Assembly (NCBI RefSeq): GCF_004006295.1
Contig: NZ_CP026095.1
Location: 2,280,001 to 2,344,000 of the forward strand
DNA: 64,000 bases
Source of the DNA: Peribacillus asahii
GTDB taxonomy: Bacteria; Bacillota; Bacilli; Bacillales; DSM-1321
Direction: 5' to 3'
Position numbers and translations under genes: made by a program. Shown here piece after piece: positions 26,501-36,428 of this stretch (position 1 is the stretch's first letter; the number at the start of each line of letters is the position of its first letter). The notes under the pieces are model-generated. The model had not been told where the DNA came from and did no database searches. It was given only the letters and a program-made list of their open reading frames with translations.

Positions 26501-28933
26501 TTACTTCTCGTTTTTCTTTAATACGTCAACAACAGTTTCCTCACTGATATTTCCAGAAGCATCTGAGGCCGTCACAGTTAAGATATTCTTGTGTTTTTGC
26601 TTTGGCACAGATACCTTAAACTTACCGTTAGTATCTGCTGTAGCTGTACCTAGCTCCACCTTGCCCATCATTACCTTAACACTTGCACCGGCTTCTGTTG
26701 TTCCTGTGATAATCGTATCATTATGAATGACAGGATTGACCTGTGGTGCATCTGGTGCGGTTACATCCACAACTTCTAACTGAGCAACGAGTGCATCATG
26801 ATCACTAGCGCGTCCATGTTCTTTCATATACGGAGAGTTAAAGTTCACGATATCAAGCTTAGCTGCTTTAGCTAAATTATTGGATACTAAAATATGATCC
26901 AACACTTGTGCATTTCCTTGATAGTTGTATGTGTATCTCTCGGAAGCAGGTAAAGTTTCAACTAAGTTAGTTAAGTCATCCCCTTTGAGTGCCGCTAGAG
27001 GAGCAGAAAACTCAAAATCGTTTAAGTCACCTAATACCACTATATTTGCGTCCCCATTCTTTTCTTTTATGTCAGAGACAAAGTTATTAACGATCTTCGC
27101 AATTTGCACACGCTGCGCTTCACTTTCAAGGTGCGGTGGTTGATTTTTTCCAAATAAAGGATCTTCTCCCCCTTTTGAGTTGAAGTGATTGTTAATGACA
27201 ATGACTTCTTCTCCTTGGAAATTAAACTCGGCTGCAAGCGGCTTACGGCTGCTGTTGAATGCAACATTTGTTGGGTCAATGCGGCCAGGGTTTAGTGTAA
27301 GATAACCATTTTCGTAAGCGACAGCTGTTGTTGCCTCTCCCTTTGGTGCCTTGTTCAGAGTTACACGCTCAGGATTGTATAGATATCCTACACGAATATT
27401 TCCTCCCGGTAATCCACCGTCTTTCCCGTCAACTGGAGCGATGTCTGTCCAAGCATAGGCTGGTCCGCCAAAGTCTTTGATTGCATCACTTAATGCCTTA
27501 TAGTTTGCATCAGCTTTGACAACACCGTCATTCGTTTCTCCACTTTCGTCAAGCACCTCAATCAGACCGATAATATCTGGAGATCCTAAGTTCTCGATCA
27601 TTGATTTTGCCAGCTTATCTCGTTTGGCAGTGTCTGTTGCTACAAAGTTTTCGATATTGTAGCCTGCGATGGTTAGTTTGTCTTCTTCTTTTTGAATAGT
27701 CGTTATTTCATTCGTTCTTGGACGTTCTATTATGTTAGGTAAATCAGTTGCTTTTGTAAGAATCTTAAAGTTACTAAACGAATAACTGACCACTCCTGTG
27801 ACGGTTCCGTCAAAAGTATCTCCCGCTTTCGTTACAAAGCTGCGGTCATCAAGCTGAAGAAGCATTTTCTCGGGATTTTGATTTTCATGTGTTAAAAGAG
27901 GAGTTCCTTCTTTTGTATATTCTTTTCCGTCCATTTTACCTGTAATGACAGGTACTTCTCCATATTTCTGTGGTCCTGTCACAATCGGATTTTCAATGGA
28001 AACAAGCATCCCTTCAAGGCTTTCATAAAAATCAATGCCATCCTCTGCCGGGTCAAATGTGCCAAATTGATCGTTGTCGATGACAGAAGCTGGCGGCATT
28101 ACATCCTTACCAATTACGATTGGAGCCGGAAGTTTATTTCCACTAGAAACCTTTGTAATCTTGCCTGATTGGGCATTAATTTCTGTCATGGCTAAATCGG
28201 TTTGCAGTTTCTCTTCATATCCATCTAGTACCCACTCTTTTACAAGTCCCGAAACGGTTACGCTATCCCCCACTGCAACACCGTGAGAAGGCTTGTAGAC
28301 GAGAAGGCCTTCTGATGTATTAGAGTTGTTATCTGGGTTAGGATCCTGCATGTAAAAATTGCTGCCGTCTACTACATAGGTTACTATCCCAGGTACATCT
28401 ACTACATTTTTATCTTTATATGGTGAAGTATGAGATTGACCTTGAATGTCCCGAATTTTTAAACCTGTTTCGCCATTTCCAGGTTCATCTGGAGGTGGTG
28501 TTGTGCCATCAAACGAAATGGCCGTTGGAGATTTTAGGCCAGGTACTGAAAAATAAGTTTCAAGTGAACCCGTAACAAAAACCTTTTTACCTACGATTGA
28601 TGGATTCGTTAATAATCCAAAGGTTGGGCGGAAACTAGCAGGGATTTGAACAGGTAATATTTTGGTTGCGTCTTTTTCCGTAGGGCTATCAGCGATGGCG
28701 AAGTTTGTATCATCTTTAAATGGAGCCTCAAAATCATATGTAGCTTTTCCACCACCGCCACTTGTTGTATAACCTACAATATACCCTGCCACAGTAGCTG
28801 TCCCCGAATTATTCGCGATTGCCTGTGAAACCGTAATAGTTTCAGCCGCTTGTGCCCGATAAGGGAGAATCATGCTAATCAACATGACAAACATCGTCGT
28901 TATAGCAAATAGCTGTTTTCTAAGCCTCTCCAA
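26501..28933 (-). CDS. Secreted endonuclease/exonuclease/phosphatase-family nuclease
   Basis: 810 residues. Signal peptide 1-29 (LFAITTMFVMLISMILPYRAQA). Residues about 30-130 match the DUF6359-type OB-like domain (TVSQAIANNSGTATVAGYIVGYT); further OB-fold-like domains reach about 400. The EEP nuclease domain (about 410-720) shows IAGYNIENF, IIGLIEVLD, VINNHFNSKGG, VVLGDLNDFE and GRASDHDALVAQL, the metal-binding Asn/Glu/His/Asp set of ExeM/NucH-like extracellular DNases. A C-terminal Ig-like domain follows (TGTTEAGASVKV). It ends without a sortase signal. TTG start after AAAGGAGG. Probably degrades extracellular nucleic acid for phosphate or biofilm turnover. Confidence 0.85.
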   Translation of the reverse strand: MERLRKQLFAITTMFVMLISMILPYRAQAAETITVSQAIANNSGTATVAGYIVGYTTSGGGGKATYDFEAPFKDDTNFAIADSPTEKDATKILPVQIPASFRPTFGLLTNPSIVGKKVFVTGSLETYFSVPGLKSPTAISFDGTTPPPDEPGNGETGLKIRDIQGQSHTSPYKDKNVVDVPGIVTYVVDGSNFYMQDPNPDNNSNTSEGLLVYKPSHGVAVGDSVTVSGLVKEWVLDGYEEKLQTDLAMTEINAQSGKITKVSSGNKLPAPIVIGKDVMPPASVIDNDQFGTFDPAEDGIDFYESLEGMLVSIENPIVTGPQKYGEVPVITGKMDGKEYTKEGTPLLTHENQNPEKMLLQLDDRSFVTKAGDTFDGTVTGVVSYSFSNFKILTKATDLPNIIERPRTNEITTIQKEEDKLTIAGYNIENFVATDTAKRDKLAKSMIENLGSPDIIGLIEVLDESGETNDGVVKADANYKALSDAIKDFGGPAYAWTDIAPVDGKDGGLPGGNIRVGYLYNPERVTLNKAPKGEATTAVAYENGYLTLNPGRIDPTNVAFNSSRKPLAAEFNFQGEEVIVINNHFNSKGGEDPLFGKNQPPHLESEAQRVQIAKIVNNFVSDIKEKNGDANIVVLGDLNDFEFSAPLAALKGDDLTNLVETLPASERYTYNYQGNAQVLDHILVSNNLAKAAKLDIVNFNSPYMKEHGRASDHDALVAQLEVVDVTAPDAPQVNPVIHNDTIITGTTEAGASVKVMMGKVELGTATADTNGKFKVSVPKQKHKNILTVTASDASGNISEETVVDVLKKNEK

Positions 28934-29246
28934 GTGTTTTCCTCCTTTAAATCCCTCTATTAAGTAGTACTTCCAAATATTATTCCAAATCTATAAATAT
29001 ATCCCCCTTTCTCTTGGAAGGAAGTACCAGAGGTATGCTACTACTTTATCATTTTTTCTAGTTATTCCCATTGATTTAACTAAAATTTAACCTTCGCAAT
29101 ACAAACGTTTACAATTTTTGATTGACTCCATCTTAATGGATTAGACTCTATTAGGACGTTTTGGCTTTACATAGAAAACTTCATTGTTGAAATACAACTG
29201 ATCTGAATGTGATTATAGTATTCGCTATATGTTGCTAGTTTTAACA
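28934..29246. other. Upstream region of the nuclease gene
   Basis: AT-rich DNA with no frame of note; it presumably holds the nuclease promoter but no confident -35/-10 pair was picked. Confidence 0.4.
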
Positions 29247-29352
29247 ATTCGTAAAATAGGTATTATACGAACAATTGAAAAGTGTATTATAAATCCCCTT
29301 TTACTCAGAAGGGTTCGTTAAATTGGGATTTAACGCGAAAAAGTAAAATCAA
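29247..29352. repeat. lox/res-like palindrome within a ~105-bp repeat, copy 1
   Basis: ATTCGTAAAAT (29247-29257), spacer AGGT, ATTATACGAAC (29262-29272), then AATTGAAAAGTG and AATCCCCTTTTACTCAGAAG. The same block occurs at 46889-47000. Confidence 0.65.
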
Positions 29353-29460
29353 GAAAATGCCCTCTTTTGTACAGATGTTAAATGACGATTGACACAAATC
29401 TTTAGACTTTTGAACTGGTTACTTGAAAAAGAAAAGAGCGTTTCCTGTGTTCCAGAAACG

Positions 29461-30179
29461 GATTCTGGTGCAAAGATGATTTCAAAAAACATAGGACATG
29501 AATTTCCTGCTAACTTACGGATTATGATGCGATGCCAAATAGTTTATTAATGAATTCTTTTCTATTTTGGGCAGACTTCACCCCTTGGTGAACCTGCCCT
29601 TTTTTCATCATGTACATGGCCTCGATGCTACGTACTATTGAAGTAGCAGTTTCATACGTTTTAAATCCCAACATGGAGCGTACTCTTTTCTTAATGAAAC
29701 GATGATCTTGTTCTACGATATTATTGAGATATTTCACTTGTCTCATTTGGATGCCTTCAGGCATCTTTTGCTCGTCTTTTAATTGTTGAATGGCTACAGG
29801 ATACGCTAGATTCTTATCGACAGTTATGACACGAGGCTTAGAAACATGAAAAGACCGCAAAGCTTTCTTGAAGAAGTACTTTTCAGCCTTTTGGTCTCTT
29901 GTTTTGCTTAGGTAAAAGTCAATGGTGTTTCCTTCGGAATCTACTGCACGATACAGATACATCCATTGACCTTTGACTTTGATATACGTTTCGTTCACTC
30001 TCCATGAATCATTTGTACGTATCTGACGGTAAGAAGAATAATATCGGGTTGATAATGTTTCCACTTGAATAAATTTTGCTTTTCCACACTGATCTCGCAC
30101 CTTTTTTAGATTAGTAGTATCAGTATGTCCAAGATTTAAAGGTTAATTGCAAGTGTTTTGAAGTTTTTGCACCAGAACC
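29461..30179 (-). mobile_element. IS6-family element with internal deletion
   Basis: Ends are ATTCTGGTGCAAA (left) and TTTTTGCACCAGAACC (right). At 719 bp it is about 140 bp shorter than the full copies. The internal gap removes the transposase region between TVR and TNDSWRV. Confidence 0.85.
29522..30100 (-). pseudogene. IS6-family transposase, internally deleted
   Basis: 192 codons. From NDSWRVNETYIKVKGQWMYL on, the DDE domain is normal (first Asp position reads Asn in WRVNETY; RVITVDKNLAYP; VEQDHRFIKKRVRSM). Upstream, the DNA still encodes FKWKHYQPDIILLTVR, but in a different frame, and about 45 residues including the HTH end are deleted. The D-to-N change at the first catalytic position (WRVDETY in the other copies) also argues against activity. 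Confidence 0.8.
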
Positions 30180-30232
30180 TATTTTTAAGTATAGTGAAGT
30201 ATCTTATATCAAAAATTAAACAACTATATTTT

Positions 30233-30260
30233 AACCCCGTCCTAAAGTTAGAACGGGGTT
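30233..30260. terminator. GC-rich hairpin
   Basis: AACCCCGT/ACGGGGTT with a 12-nt loop, between the IS6 copy and the barstar gene; the plus-strand tail ATGCTTGTTTT is weakly T-rich. Possible terminator of the toxin-immunity unit. Confidence 0.4.
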
Positions 30261-30361
30261 ATGCTTGTTTTAGGTTTTAAAATTAAATAACTTTATTGTC
30301 ACTTTACAATGGGAGTTCTTTTGATACCTTACTGGAATCAATGACTTCTTATTACAATTAT

Positions 30362-30862
30362 TTAAAATAAGTTTATTTGTTCATTATGTGTTTTGATTTG
30401 TAAGTCATTTATAATATCCTTGTCACTATACATAACGATGTGAAATGGAATTGGTGGAGTTTGAAGTGCACCATATTCTCGCCCCATCTTCCATTCTCCT
30501 ACTGTGTCTACTAGTATATTTAAAAATATCTCTAAATTTTTTTCATCATTTTCAAATATCAAGTTGAAATTTTCGATAAATAGAACATATTGTTCAGCAT
30601 CTAACCATTCTAAATCATTGAGACATTCATCGAAAGCATCCCAATTATCACCAAAATAATCGGGGAATTTTAATTTTTTTGCAAATTCTTTAAAGAAACT
30701 TTTTTTATTACGACATTTTTGTCCGTCAATCATAGCTACAAATTTTTTTGAGTTATTTTCGAAGTTTTCACAAGTAGATTCATATAATTTTTTAAAAATA
30801 TATGAGTTATAACTCAAATGAAAAAATGGTTTTTCTAATTTATTGAAACTATTTATTTCCAT
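30362..30862 (-). CDS. Barstar-family immunity protein
   Basis: 166 residues. Pattern VAMIDGQKCRNKKSFFKEFAKKLKFPDYFGDNWDAFDECLNDLEWL matches the barstar fold's core (ID-G ... K-x-FF-x-x-L-FP-x-YFG-NWDAF-D-L-DL), where the Asp/Glu-rich helix plugs the barnase active site. An N-terminal extension of about 50 residues precedes it. AGGGGATG lies before ATG 30862; the longer frame to 30892 is unlikely. It follows the barnase-type RHS tip by about 33 nt, the expected toxin-immunity order. Confidence 0.85.
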   Translation of the reverse strand: MEINSFNKLEKPFFHLSYNSYIFKKLYESTCENFENNSKKFVAMIDGQKCRNKKSFFKEFAKKLKFPDYFGDNWDAFDECLNDLEWLDAEQYVLFIENFNLIFENDEKNLEIFLNILVDTVGEWKMGREYGALQTPPIPFHIVMYSDKDIINDLQIKTHNEQINLF

Positions 30863-30895
30863 ACTGCATCCCCTATTAAATAATTTAAGCAAGTA

Positions 30896-32150
30896 TTAAT
30901 TCATTGTTCTAAAAGTTTTATAATGATTATTTGTATAATAAGCCTTTCCATTTTCCCCTATTACAATTCTTTCTGCCCCTCTATTTTCCCCTTTTTTCTT
31001 AGGGAAAATATCATATTCTTTATACTTTGTATTTGTTGGTAATAGCTCATTGCTATTTTTATACACACCGCCGCCTTTGTATCCCTGTTTAGGATGACCG
31101 TTCTTTTTTACATATTTAAGAGTATTTGTTGCCTCTTTCGGAATAACAAAGCTAGTTTTAATTTTTCTTACGACTTTTTTTCCTGATTGCCAAACTTTTT
31201 TTCCTTTTTTCACGACCCATTTGCCAGCAGTTTCCCCGAATGTTAGTAAAAATCCATATTTTCTTTCGCCATTATAATCAACATATTTTAGTGGATTATT
31301 GGATGTATATCCATATCCATTTTGTGTACTTGGATCATCATTATCCCCAGAATCGGGATCCAATGCTAAGAACGCACCATTTGCTGGATTATAGTAACGA
31401 GCTTGTAAGTAATAGTTCTTTGTTTCTTCATCAAAATAGTATCCTGCATACCGAATTGGGTTAGCTTGAGCTACTTTGCCGACTTCTGTTAAAACATTTC
31501 CATAGGCATCATACGTATAGGAACCTACTTCTTTACCGTCATTATCTCGAATCGATACAACATCACCACGCTGATTTGTCCAATAGTGATACACTTGTTC
31601 CTTCCAGTTATTACTTTCATCTTTTTCACGAATGACCATACCTAGAGGAGTGTATTTTTCCCATTGATAGTTTCGATATTGCTCGATAGAATCGTTAATC
31701 CGTATGATTTCTAAAGATAATTGATCGCCATCGTAGTAGTACTCATGTGTTTGGGAACCAACGATTTTCTTTGTACGCAATCCAGTTTCATCATATTCAT
31801 AACGAGCCACTTCATTACCTTGTAGATCAGTGACTCTTGTTTGATATCCAAAGGCATTATACTCATACTTAAAATGTTCATCCTGAAGTAAATTTCCGTC
31901 CGTATCATATTGATAAGCGATGTCATTTTTAGTAGCAATTTGATTCGCTTCGTTAAACGTGAAAACGTCGGTTTTATCCCCGCGAATGCTTGTTTTACGA
32001 TTTCCAGCATCATCGTATTCATATTGATTAATTGTACCATCTGGTAATTCTTCTCGAATCAATTGGCTATTTTCGTCATACGTAAAACCTGTAATGCTTT
32101 GTCCGATTTTTTCTTCTTTAATGTTCCCTGAACCATCATACGTATAATCG
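30896..32150 (-). pseudogene. Orphan RHS tip with barnase-like ribonuclease toxin, 5'-truncated
   Basis: Open to the IS6 end at 32150, so the 5' part is lost and no independent start is convincing. It encodes YD/RHS repeats, the RHS core end (PIRYAGYYFDEETKNYYLQARYYNP...ALDP) and then a variable C-terminus. The last about 55 residues have the guanyl-specific ribonuclease pattern: KGGGVYKNSNELLP, YKEYDIFP (catalytic Glu), RGAERIVIGENGKAYYT (catalytic Arg), NHYKTF (catalytic His). In RHS toxins this domain is cleaved off and delivered into neighbouring cells, where it degrades RNA. The toxin domain itself is intact and the barstar gene follows. Confidence 0.8.
31770..31942 (-). repeat. 173-bp tract identical to 40926-41098
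   Basis: By direct reading, every base from 31770 to 31942 equals 40926 to 41098 in wapA, with clear divergence on both sides. Confidence 0.85.
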
Positions 32151-33011
32151 GGTTCTGGTGCAAAAACTTGAAGAAAATATAAAAAGCGAAATATTCCCAG
32201 TTACCCCTGGTCTTATGCAACTAGTCCAAACAGTTGATGGATGAATTCTTTTTGATTTTGGACAGACTTCTCCCTTTGAAAAGTCTGTCCTTTTTTGATC
32301 ATGTGCATAGCCTCTAGCCCTGCAATCATTCGTTTGGCAGTCCGTAAGGACTTTAATCCAAGCATCGGGCGAATTCGTTTTTTAATAAAGCGATGATCCT
32401 GTTCCACGATATTGTTGAGATATTTAACTTGCCTTAGTTGGATGCCTTCAGGCATCTGTTTTTCTTCTTTTACCTCTTGAATAGCGATGGGATAAGCTGG
32501 GTTCTTGTCTACTGTTATCACACGAGGCTTAGAAACGTGCGAAAAAGCCAAGGCTTTCTTAAAAAAGCGCTTGGCTGCTTGTTTATTTCTTGCTTTACTT
32601 AGATGAAAATCAATGGTATTCCCTTCTGAATCAACAGCACGATACAGATACATCCATTGACCTTTGACTTTCACATAGGTTTCATCTACTCTCCAGGAGT
32701 CATTGGTTGACTTAAGATGGCGCCGTACTCTTTCATCTAATTCAGGCCCATATTAGTGTACCCAACGCATAATCGTTGTGTGAGCCATGGATAAGCCTCG
32801 TTCCTTCATCATTTCCACCAAATCACGAAAACTGAGGCTGTACCGTAGGTACCATCTAACCGTTAATAAAATAATGTCAGGCTGATAATGCTTCCATTTG
32901 AATTCTACTGGTTTTTTCATACCGATACACGTCCTTTTTAGTTTAGTAGTATCAGTATGTCCAAGATTTAGAGATTAGTTTCAAGTTAGCTGAATTTTTT
33001 GCACCAGAACC
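32151..33011 (-). mobile_element. IS6-family element, full length
   Basis: 861 bp from GGTTCTGGTGCAAA to TTTTTGCACCAGAACC. It truncates the orphan RHS tip. No 8-bp target duplication flanks it. Almost identical to the copy at 38561-39420 and in the same orientation. Confidence 0.9.
32213..32920 (-). pseudogene. IS6-family transposase with one nonsense codon
   Basis: 235 codons from ATG 32920 (MKKPVEFKWKHYQPDIILL). The HTH part ends WVH then TAA where the other copy has CAA (WVHQYGPEL), so a single C-to-T change splits it. The remaining DDE part (SWRVDETYVKVKG, TVDKNPAYP, VEQDHRF) is intact to FGLVA. Confidence 0.85.
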
Positions 33012-33134
33012 ATTTTCTGGACACAGGGTAAAGCAAGTTGGTAAGCTGTAGGTTTGAACAAAATTATGCTGTTTGTAAAAAGACGTAATATTTTAAATGA
33101 AATTGCGATATTTTTCTTTTTTAATTAAACCTGT

Positions 33135-33230
33135 TTATAAAAACATTTCCCCTAAAGGTCCAAAAAAGAATAAGAGAGCTAAAACAACTACTGCTACCGC
33201 CATAATGGTAATAATGGTGCCTTTTTTCAC
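33135..33230 (-). CDS. 31-residue membrane peptide
   Basis: GTG start with AAGGAGGG just upstream; MKKGTIITIMAVAVVVLALL then FFFGPLGEMFL. One hydrophobic helix preceded by two Lys. It lies 30 nt after the second ABC permease gene and is probably the last gene of that operon. Function unknown; it may be a small subunit of the exporter. Confidence 0.6.
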   Translation of the reverse strand: MKKGTIITIMAVAVVVLALLFFFGPLGEMFL

Positions 33231-33260
33231 TATAATTCCCTCCTTATTTTGGATAGGTAT

Positions 33261-34004
33261 TTATTTCATTTCAGTACGCATGAAATTCCAGACTCCAGCT
33301 AAACTAAACAAGAGAAAACCACCTATTACTGCTAGGTACAAATCTTGGGTTGTCTGTGTAAATCCAAGCTGATTTTCTGGTGTCATAGCATAAGCAGGCT
33401 GCGACCAAGGATAATATCTTCCATACTTTGAACCTGTCACAAAGATATTCGGAATTATAAAAGCAAAGTTCAAGGCAATTGGAAGAGAAAAGTTTTGCCA
33501 TTGTATCGCCAGCCAGGTTTGAAGGGCTATAAGAGGCAGAATGGACAACCATCCATTTAGAAACAGGCCTAAAAATTCGAAATACGGAAATGTTCCTGTC
33601 ACCCCCATCACTTTCCCTAATATAAGGAAATACAAAAACATCATAACATTTGTCATTCCCACCAACAGCCAACCCCATATCATCTTTGACAGATAAAAGT
33701 ATACTTTTGGAATAGGATAGGACAAAAGTTGCTTCCACCCCCCATTTGCATGTTCAAAACGACAGAGTATTGCCAGATACACACTTGAAAGTAGCGGACA
33801 AAGAACAGTTCCATACAAAAACTCGACTTGGGTCCACGCCCCCGTCCATCCTACCATTCCATTCTCTACAAAAACATGGATATGAGTAACATAGTTGGCC
33901 ACTCCAACGACAGTAAGAAACAGAGGTGTTATCAGAATAATCAGTCAAATTTGGATATAGTTCCTAAGCTTCAACCAATCATTCCATAATACATCTTTAA
34001 ACAT
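33261..34004 (-). pseudogene. ABC exporter permease 2, interrupted by TGA
   Basis: From ATG 34004 (AGGAGGA upstream) the frame reads MFKDVLWNDWLKLRNYIQI, a TGA, then LIILITPLFLTVVGVANYVTHIHVF and on through six hydrophobic segments to MRTEMK. This is the ABC2-type permease of bacitracin/lantibiotic resistance exporters (compare HANGGWKQLLSYPIPK). One stop in the first helix should abolish the full product; GTG 33902 could restart a truncated one. Downstream of permease 1 by 10 nt. Confidence 0.75.
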
Positions 34005-34014
34005 ACTCTTCCTC

Positions 34015-34791
34015 CTAATCTATTTCTCTACTGGAAAAATGTATCGATCCAATGATAGTGAAAAATAAGCCCATGCCAACGCTAATCCAAACCCATTCCC
34101 ACTGGTAATCAGGGGAATTAACTATACTAGAAAAATCAGTAATGATATTTTCACTTGAAAATGTTACTTGGTATGGCAGGACCCACGGAAGATATTGTGT
34201 AACCCCCGGCAGCTGAATCAAAAATAGCCCCAAGGCTATTCCTACTCCTCCCATCATCATCGGTATCGCCTGATTATTTAATACCATGGACATCCATAGC
34301 TGCAGCCCAATAAGAGCAAAAGAAGTCAGATATGGAAACATTGTAAAATAAAAGATTCTGGAGGCATTAAATGTAGCGCTCCCTCCGAATAAAAATCCAG
34401 AAAGGTACATAGCAACTATTAAAAATAAGCCCGAAAGTAGCACACCAAGGCATATCCACATGTAGCGCGTCCAATAGTATTGGGTCTTGGATATTGGCAT
34501 AGAAAAGATAAGTTTCCACGATCTTGCCTGGTGCTCTAGATTAGCAATATATGAGCATAAAATTGTAACGGAAAGGTGGATAATAAAATAGTTGCCGTAA
34601 AATGTAATCATCCATATGGTACCCCAAATGTTATAACTTCTACCTTCTGAGACCTCCTGCTGTATATCACCAGCATTCAGCAAAAGCAGTAAAGTTACCC
34701 CTCCAACTAATACAGCAGGGAAAAATAGGACAAGTCCCCAAAACCATGAGCGTTTTATTTTAACTAAATCGGACGATAATATCGGTCCCAT
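34015..34791 (-). CDS. ABC exporter permease 1 (lantibiotic/bacitracin-type)
   Basis: 258 residues, six transmembrane helices, with LEHQARSWKLIFSMPISKTQYYWTRY, the conserved first cytoplasmic loop of BcrB/MutE/SpaE-like permeases. It works with the ATPase encoded just upstream. The start ATG overlaps the ATPase stop (TAATG), indicating translational coupling. Confidence 0.8.
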   Translation of the reverse strand: MGPILSSDLVKIKRSWFWGLVLFFPAVLVGGVTLLLLLNAGDIQQEVSEGRSYNIWGTIWMITFYGNYFIIHLSVTILCSYIANLEHQARSWKLIFSMPISKTQYYWTRYMWICLGVLLSGLFLIVAMYLSGFLFGGSATFNASRIFYFTMFPYLTSFALIGLQLWMSMVLNNQAIPMMMGGVGIALGLFLIQLPGVTQYLPWVLPYQVTFSSENIITDFSSIVNSPDYQWEWVWISVGMGLFFTIIGSIHFSSREID

Positions 34792-35714
34792 TATAAGCTC
34801 TGTCCTTTCCCTGTAAGATCTAAGAAGATATCTTCAAGCGACTTTTTCATACCTTCCAAGCGGGAGACTGTAAATCCAGCCTCTACTAGTACCTTGTTGG
34901 CTTCCCCGGCTATAGATGATGAAGATTCTTGAATATACACAGTTCCTTCATCCTCTTCAAAATTTGCCTCAATGCCTTTATGGTTAAGAGAACTAGCTGC
35001 TTCCAAAGGCTTATCGACTTTTATTTTTATTTTAGGTTCACTTTCTTTCCTTAGAACCTCAATAGAATCTTGAAAAAGCATCTTCCCGTATTGAATAATA
35101 CCCACCTGAGTTGCCATCAACTCTATTTCACTAAGTAAATGGCTTGAAACTAAAACGGTCATTCCAAACTTTGCAGGCATTTCTTTAATAAGTTCACGTA
35201 TTTCATGAATACCAGCAGGGTCAAGACCGTTGGTTGGTTCATCTAGAATTAAAAGCTGTGGGCGATTCAACAAAGCGGTTGCAATACCCAACCTTTGTTT
35301 CATTCCTAAGGAATAATTCTTAACCTTTTTGTCCTTGGCACCTTCTAGCTGGACAATTTTGAGTACCTCCTTTACTCTATCTGCATTATCTATTCGTAGT
35401 AGTCGCCTGGCAGCTTCCAAATTTTCATAGCCGCTAAGATGACCGTAGTAGGTCGGTGTTTCAACAAGAGATCCAACTTTCCCTAAAATTGACAAACGAT
35501 CCTTCTTTAGATCCTGATCAAATATCTTCACATCACCTTTAGTGGGACGAATAAGACCAAGCAACATTCGAATAGTCGTAGTTTTCCCTGCCCCGTTCGG
35601 ACCTAAAAAACCGTAAATCTCACCTTGACTGACTTTCATGTGTAAAGAATCTACAACTATATTTTTTTTGTAGGTCTTTGTTAGATTATTTGTATTGATA
35701 ATTAGTGAGTTCAT
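34791..35714 (-). CDS. ABC exporter ATPase (BcrA-like)
   Basis: 307 residues. Walker A GPNGAGKTT (about 39-47), Q-loop in GSLVETPTYY, signature YSLGMKQRLGIATALL, Walker B LLILDEPTNGLDPAGI, H-loop SSHLLSE. A C-terminal about 80-residue extension typical of BcrA follows. It would energise export of lantibiotic or bacitracin-like peptides from the membrane. GAAGGGAG upstream of ATG. First gene of the ATPase-permease-permease-peptide operon; permease 2 is broken, so the exporter may not be functional. Confidence 0.85.
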   Translation of the reverse strand: MNSLIINTNNLTKTYKKNIVVDSLHMKVSQGEIYGFLGPNGAGKTTTIRMLLGLIRPTKGDVKIFDQDLKKDRLSILGKVGSLVETPTYYGHLSGYENLEAARRLLRIDNADRVKEVLKIVQLEGAKDKKVKNYSLGMKQRLGIATALLNRPQLLILDEPTNGLDPAGIHEIRELIKEMPAKFGMTVLVSSHLLSEIELMATQVGIIQYGKMLFQDSIEVLRKESEPKIKIKVDKPLEAASSLNHKGIEANFEEDEGTVYIQESSSSIAGEANKVLVEAGFTVSRLEGMKKSLEDIFLDLTGKGQSL

Positions 35715-35756
35715 TTTGTATCTCCCTTCACTATCTAATTAAGGACTAATTACCGT

Positions 35757-36411
35757 CTAAGGAGTCACTAGTGCACCACCTAAAGAGGCAAGACAAGCTG
35801 TAATATCCTGTATGGCTTTTTCAATCCGTCGAATAGAATTTATATCAATTGAAAGCTGATCTTTTTGCCCGTTTATACGGTCCATTATTTCTGCTCTTTC
35901 TTTTGAATTAAAATAATTTTTTAATAATCCTGTCTCTTTCAGCAAATATAAAAGAACAACTTTCTGTTCATCAGGATCTCCATTATAGATGAGCTGAGAA
36001 TGAATCAGTTTAACAACTTGTTCTCTCGGTGATTTTTCGTAGAGGTAGAAAAGGGACTTTTAACCCTAAGGTGATTGCCCCTTTTTTTTGCAGTTCTTGA
36101 AGAATAGAGTTATGTATCTTTCCTCGTAACCGGGTTTTAAAATGAAAATACTTAATCCAAGCTTTTAATTTTCTCATTCTAAATGATTTGACAAGAACAA
36201 GGATAACTTGGTCCAAATAATTAACTCCAGTTATATCAGAATCAACAACCACAACTTTTCCCTTTGTATCCAACTCTATTTTCCTTTTTAAAAGTAGGTC
36301 AATAAATATAGATCCAATGCTATATGTTTCTGTGTATGAACGATATTTCAAACGGAGATGATTCGCCCCTAATAGAACCATTTCTTCTGGCAAAGAAAGC
36401 CGATGTTCCAT
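35757..36411 (-). pseudogene. GPP34 (GOLPH3/Vps74)-like protein, frameshifted
   Basis: The N-terminal frame (LSLPEEMVLLGANHL, IFIDLLLKRKIELDTKGKVVVVD) has the bacterial GPP34 pattern L-x-EE-LLLALD ... DLLL-GRIEL-D-KG-V-V. It ends at 36010 (KVPFLPLRKITERTSC). Another frame carries on with YEKSPREQVVKLIHSQLIYN, KETGLLKNYF and ends ACLASLGGALVTP at 35757. A one-base indel near 36040 therefore splits one protein of about 217 residues. GPP34 proteins bind phosphoinositides in eukaryotes; bacterial roles are undefined. Confidence 0.65.
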
Positions 36412-36428
36412 AAATTCACCCCTCTATA

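Noticed and set aside
33304..33948. Two overlapping minus-strand frames (144 and 64 codons) in the permease region
   Set aside because: Out of frame with the permease, whose hydrophobic helices and loop motif identify the true frame.
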